Shown in pieces: positions 63,345 to 64,000 of a stretch of 64,000 bases of DNA. The notes beneath the pieces were generated by a model. The model did not search any database, had not been told where the DNA came from, and was given only the letters and a program-made list of their open reading frames with translations. Source of the stretch: an uncultured Fibrobacter sp. (GTDB lineage: Bacteria > Fibrobacterota > Fibrobacteria > Fibrobacterales > Fibrobacteraceae); NCBI GenBank assembly GCA_934700345.1, contig CAKUXP010000012.1, forward strand, positions 15,844 through 79,843, written 5' to 3'. How positions within the stretch are numbered: the first letter of the stretch is position 1; the number at the start of each line of letters is the position of its first letter. The position numbers and the translations under genes are program-made.

Positions 63345-63482
63345 TACCCCCTTAGTGGAATTTGCGAAAGAAAATATACGTTACCTTTTGGTGGTGGCAA
63401 CGAACCGAATGCACGAGGAGAAACGTCTTCAATTATCAAAAATGAAGCAGAAATAAGAAAACAGATAGCGAAATTTCAATAA
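63345..63482 (+). other. Possible 3' remnant of a plus-strand gene at the IS30 junction
   Basis: A short plus-strand frame past the IS30 break reads SGICERKYTLPFGGGNEPNA, continues through an Asn/Glu/Ile-rich stretch, and stops at 63480. The frame runs on upstream into the antisense of the IS30 gene, which is not its real start. It looks like the tail of a gene cut by the insertion or deletion. No family recognised. Confidence 0.3.
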
Positions 63483-63491
63483 GGAAAATTG

Positions 63492-63938
63492 CTAATTAAA
63501 TCGTTTCTTTTGTATTGGACCTAAGAAAGTCTTCCTTAGTTCTCGCTTACTGTGGAATATAAGTTGCTCTGATTTAGAAAGTTCTCCGCTTTCGCATTTT
63601 AGGCTGAGAAGCTGTAAGGTACAAATCAAGTCGGCAACTTGGAATAACTTATAATCCTTGGGAAGCACTTTTCGGAGTGTATAAGAGGATAGTTCCGTTG
63701 AAAGGATGTAATTCAAAATCCTGTTCAACTCGTGTTGACCGTTGTCATAATAAAGGACAACATCCTCAAAACTTTGAAAGAAGGCTAGATTTTGCCGGAT
63801 GAACAGAGACATTTCGCGAGCCATACGACCTTCCAAAGCCAAAGTTGTTTCGCCTTGTCGCTTTTCGAAAACGAAAGTCTTATAGGAAATCGGAGATTTC
63901 AAGACGAAGAAAAACAGGCTTATAAAACCCGGATTCAA
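63492..63938 (-). pseudogene. DUF3800 protein, N-terminally truncated
   Basis: 148 residues from a TTG. The C-terminal two thirds match DUF3800: ISYKTFVFEKRQGE, FEDVVLYYDNGQHELNRILNYIL and VLPKDYKLFQVADLICTLQLLSLKCESGELSKSE. Full proteins are about 230 residues and begin with an Asp-rich FIDESG motif, which is missing here. The frame runs open across the upstream terminator with no credible start. DUF3800 proteins often sit in mobile or defence regions and resemble nucleases. Most likely a remnant. Confidence 0.7.
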
Positions 63939-63975
63939 ATTGCTAATGCATAATTTGAGCGGAATCTGAAGGCCG

Positions 63976-64000
63976 CAAAAAAAGGCCCCCGCAGAACGGG
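63976..64000 (-). terminator. Terminator of an off-window gene, partial
   Basis: On the minus strand ...CCCG-TTCTG-CGGGGGCC is followed by seven Ts. The left arm of the stem is cut by the window edge. It ends a minus-strand gene beyond 64000 and separates it from the DUF3800 remnant. Confidence 0.6.

Noticed and set aside
1..64000. CRISPR array, rRNA or tmRNA
   Set aside because: No evenly spaced direct repeats of 25-40 bases and no rRNA or tmRNA signatures were seen on either strand.

Overview
The window looks like chromosomal DNA of a Fibrobacter-type bacterium (phylum Fibrobacterota). The clearest markers are a lipoprotein with the Fibrobacter succinogenes major paralogous domain (32582-33787), a TIGR02147/DUF4423-type protein translationally coupled to a lipoprotein (49361-51372), a secreted family 9 glycoside hydrolase (61109-62806) and several signal-peptide proteins with predicted outer-membrane barrels. 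Most of the window is compact housekeeping DNA. Two AT-richer or atypical restriction-modification insertions and a decayed right edge interrupt it.

Layout. 296-3758 (minus): outer-membrane protein, DUF3108 protein, purE, purD. 3867-6411 (minus): a broken zinc-finger gene abutting an EcoRII-type endonuclease and a C5-cytosine methyltransferase. 6558-15007 (minus): the classic block rpsB-tsf-[DNA methyltransferase]-pyrH-frr-uppS-cdsA-dxr-rseP, with an adenine-type DNA methyltransferase and a terminator-like hairpin lodged between tsf and pyrH. 15148-22107 (minus): pgi, two small unknown genes, purT, polA. 22245-30615 (plus): a type I restriction locus in the order hsdM, rhuM, hsdS (split at a C7 tract), small ORF, SDH/Clp-fold protease, hsdR, with a low-molecular-weight phosphatase overlapping the hsdR stop. 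31221-32513: metY. 32582-36291 (minus): FISUMP lipoprotein, YgiQ radical-SAM protein, ArsR regulator. 36506-38639 (plus): HMA metallochaperone and P1B-type ATPase, with a perfect palindromic operator candidate between them and arsR. 38633-45655 (minus): rimP-nusA-infB-rbfA-truB-ribF. 45817-48028: small membrane protein, mazG against dprA (start codons overlapping), FtsB/DivIC-like protein. 48033-52959 (minus): surface-protein cluster and an unknown conserved gene. 53056-58439 (plus): mutL and a large peptidase/propeller/barrel protein. 58447-62806 (minus): two-part radical-SAM protein and GH9 enzyme. 62855-64000: truncated IS30 transposase and truncated DUF3800 gene.

How the genes work together. 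The two large minus-strand operons make ribosomal protein S2, EF-Ts, UMP kinase, ribosome recycling factor, undecaprenyl-PP and CDP-DAG synthesis, and the NusA/IF-2/RbfA/TruB maturation set. purE, purD and purT feed purine synthesis. Three DNA-modification loci occur in 64 kb: EcoRII-like, a solitary adenine-type methyltransferase, and type I. The type I locus carries two features known to change specificity in other systems: in-frame 12-bp TAEL repeats in hsdS and a homopolymer that splits hsdS. Together with rhuM and the SDH protease it is the best candidate here for an incompletely described defence system. MutL has lost all recognisable residues of its endonuclease site, and PolA has lost its proofreading residues.
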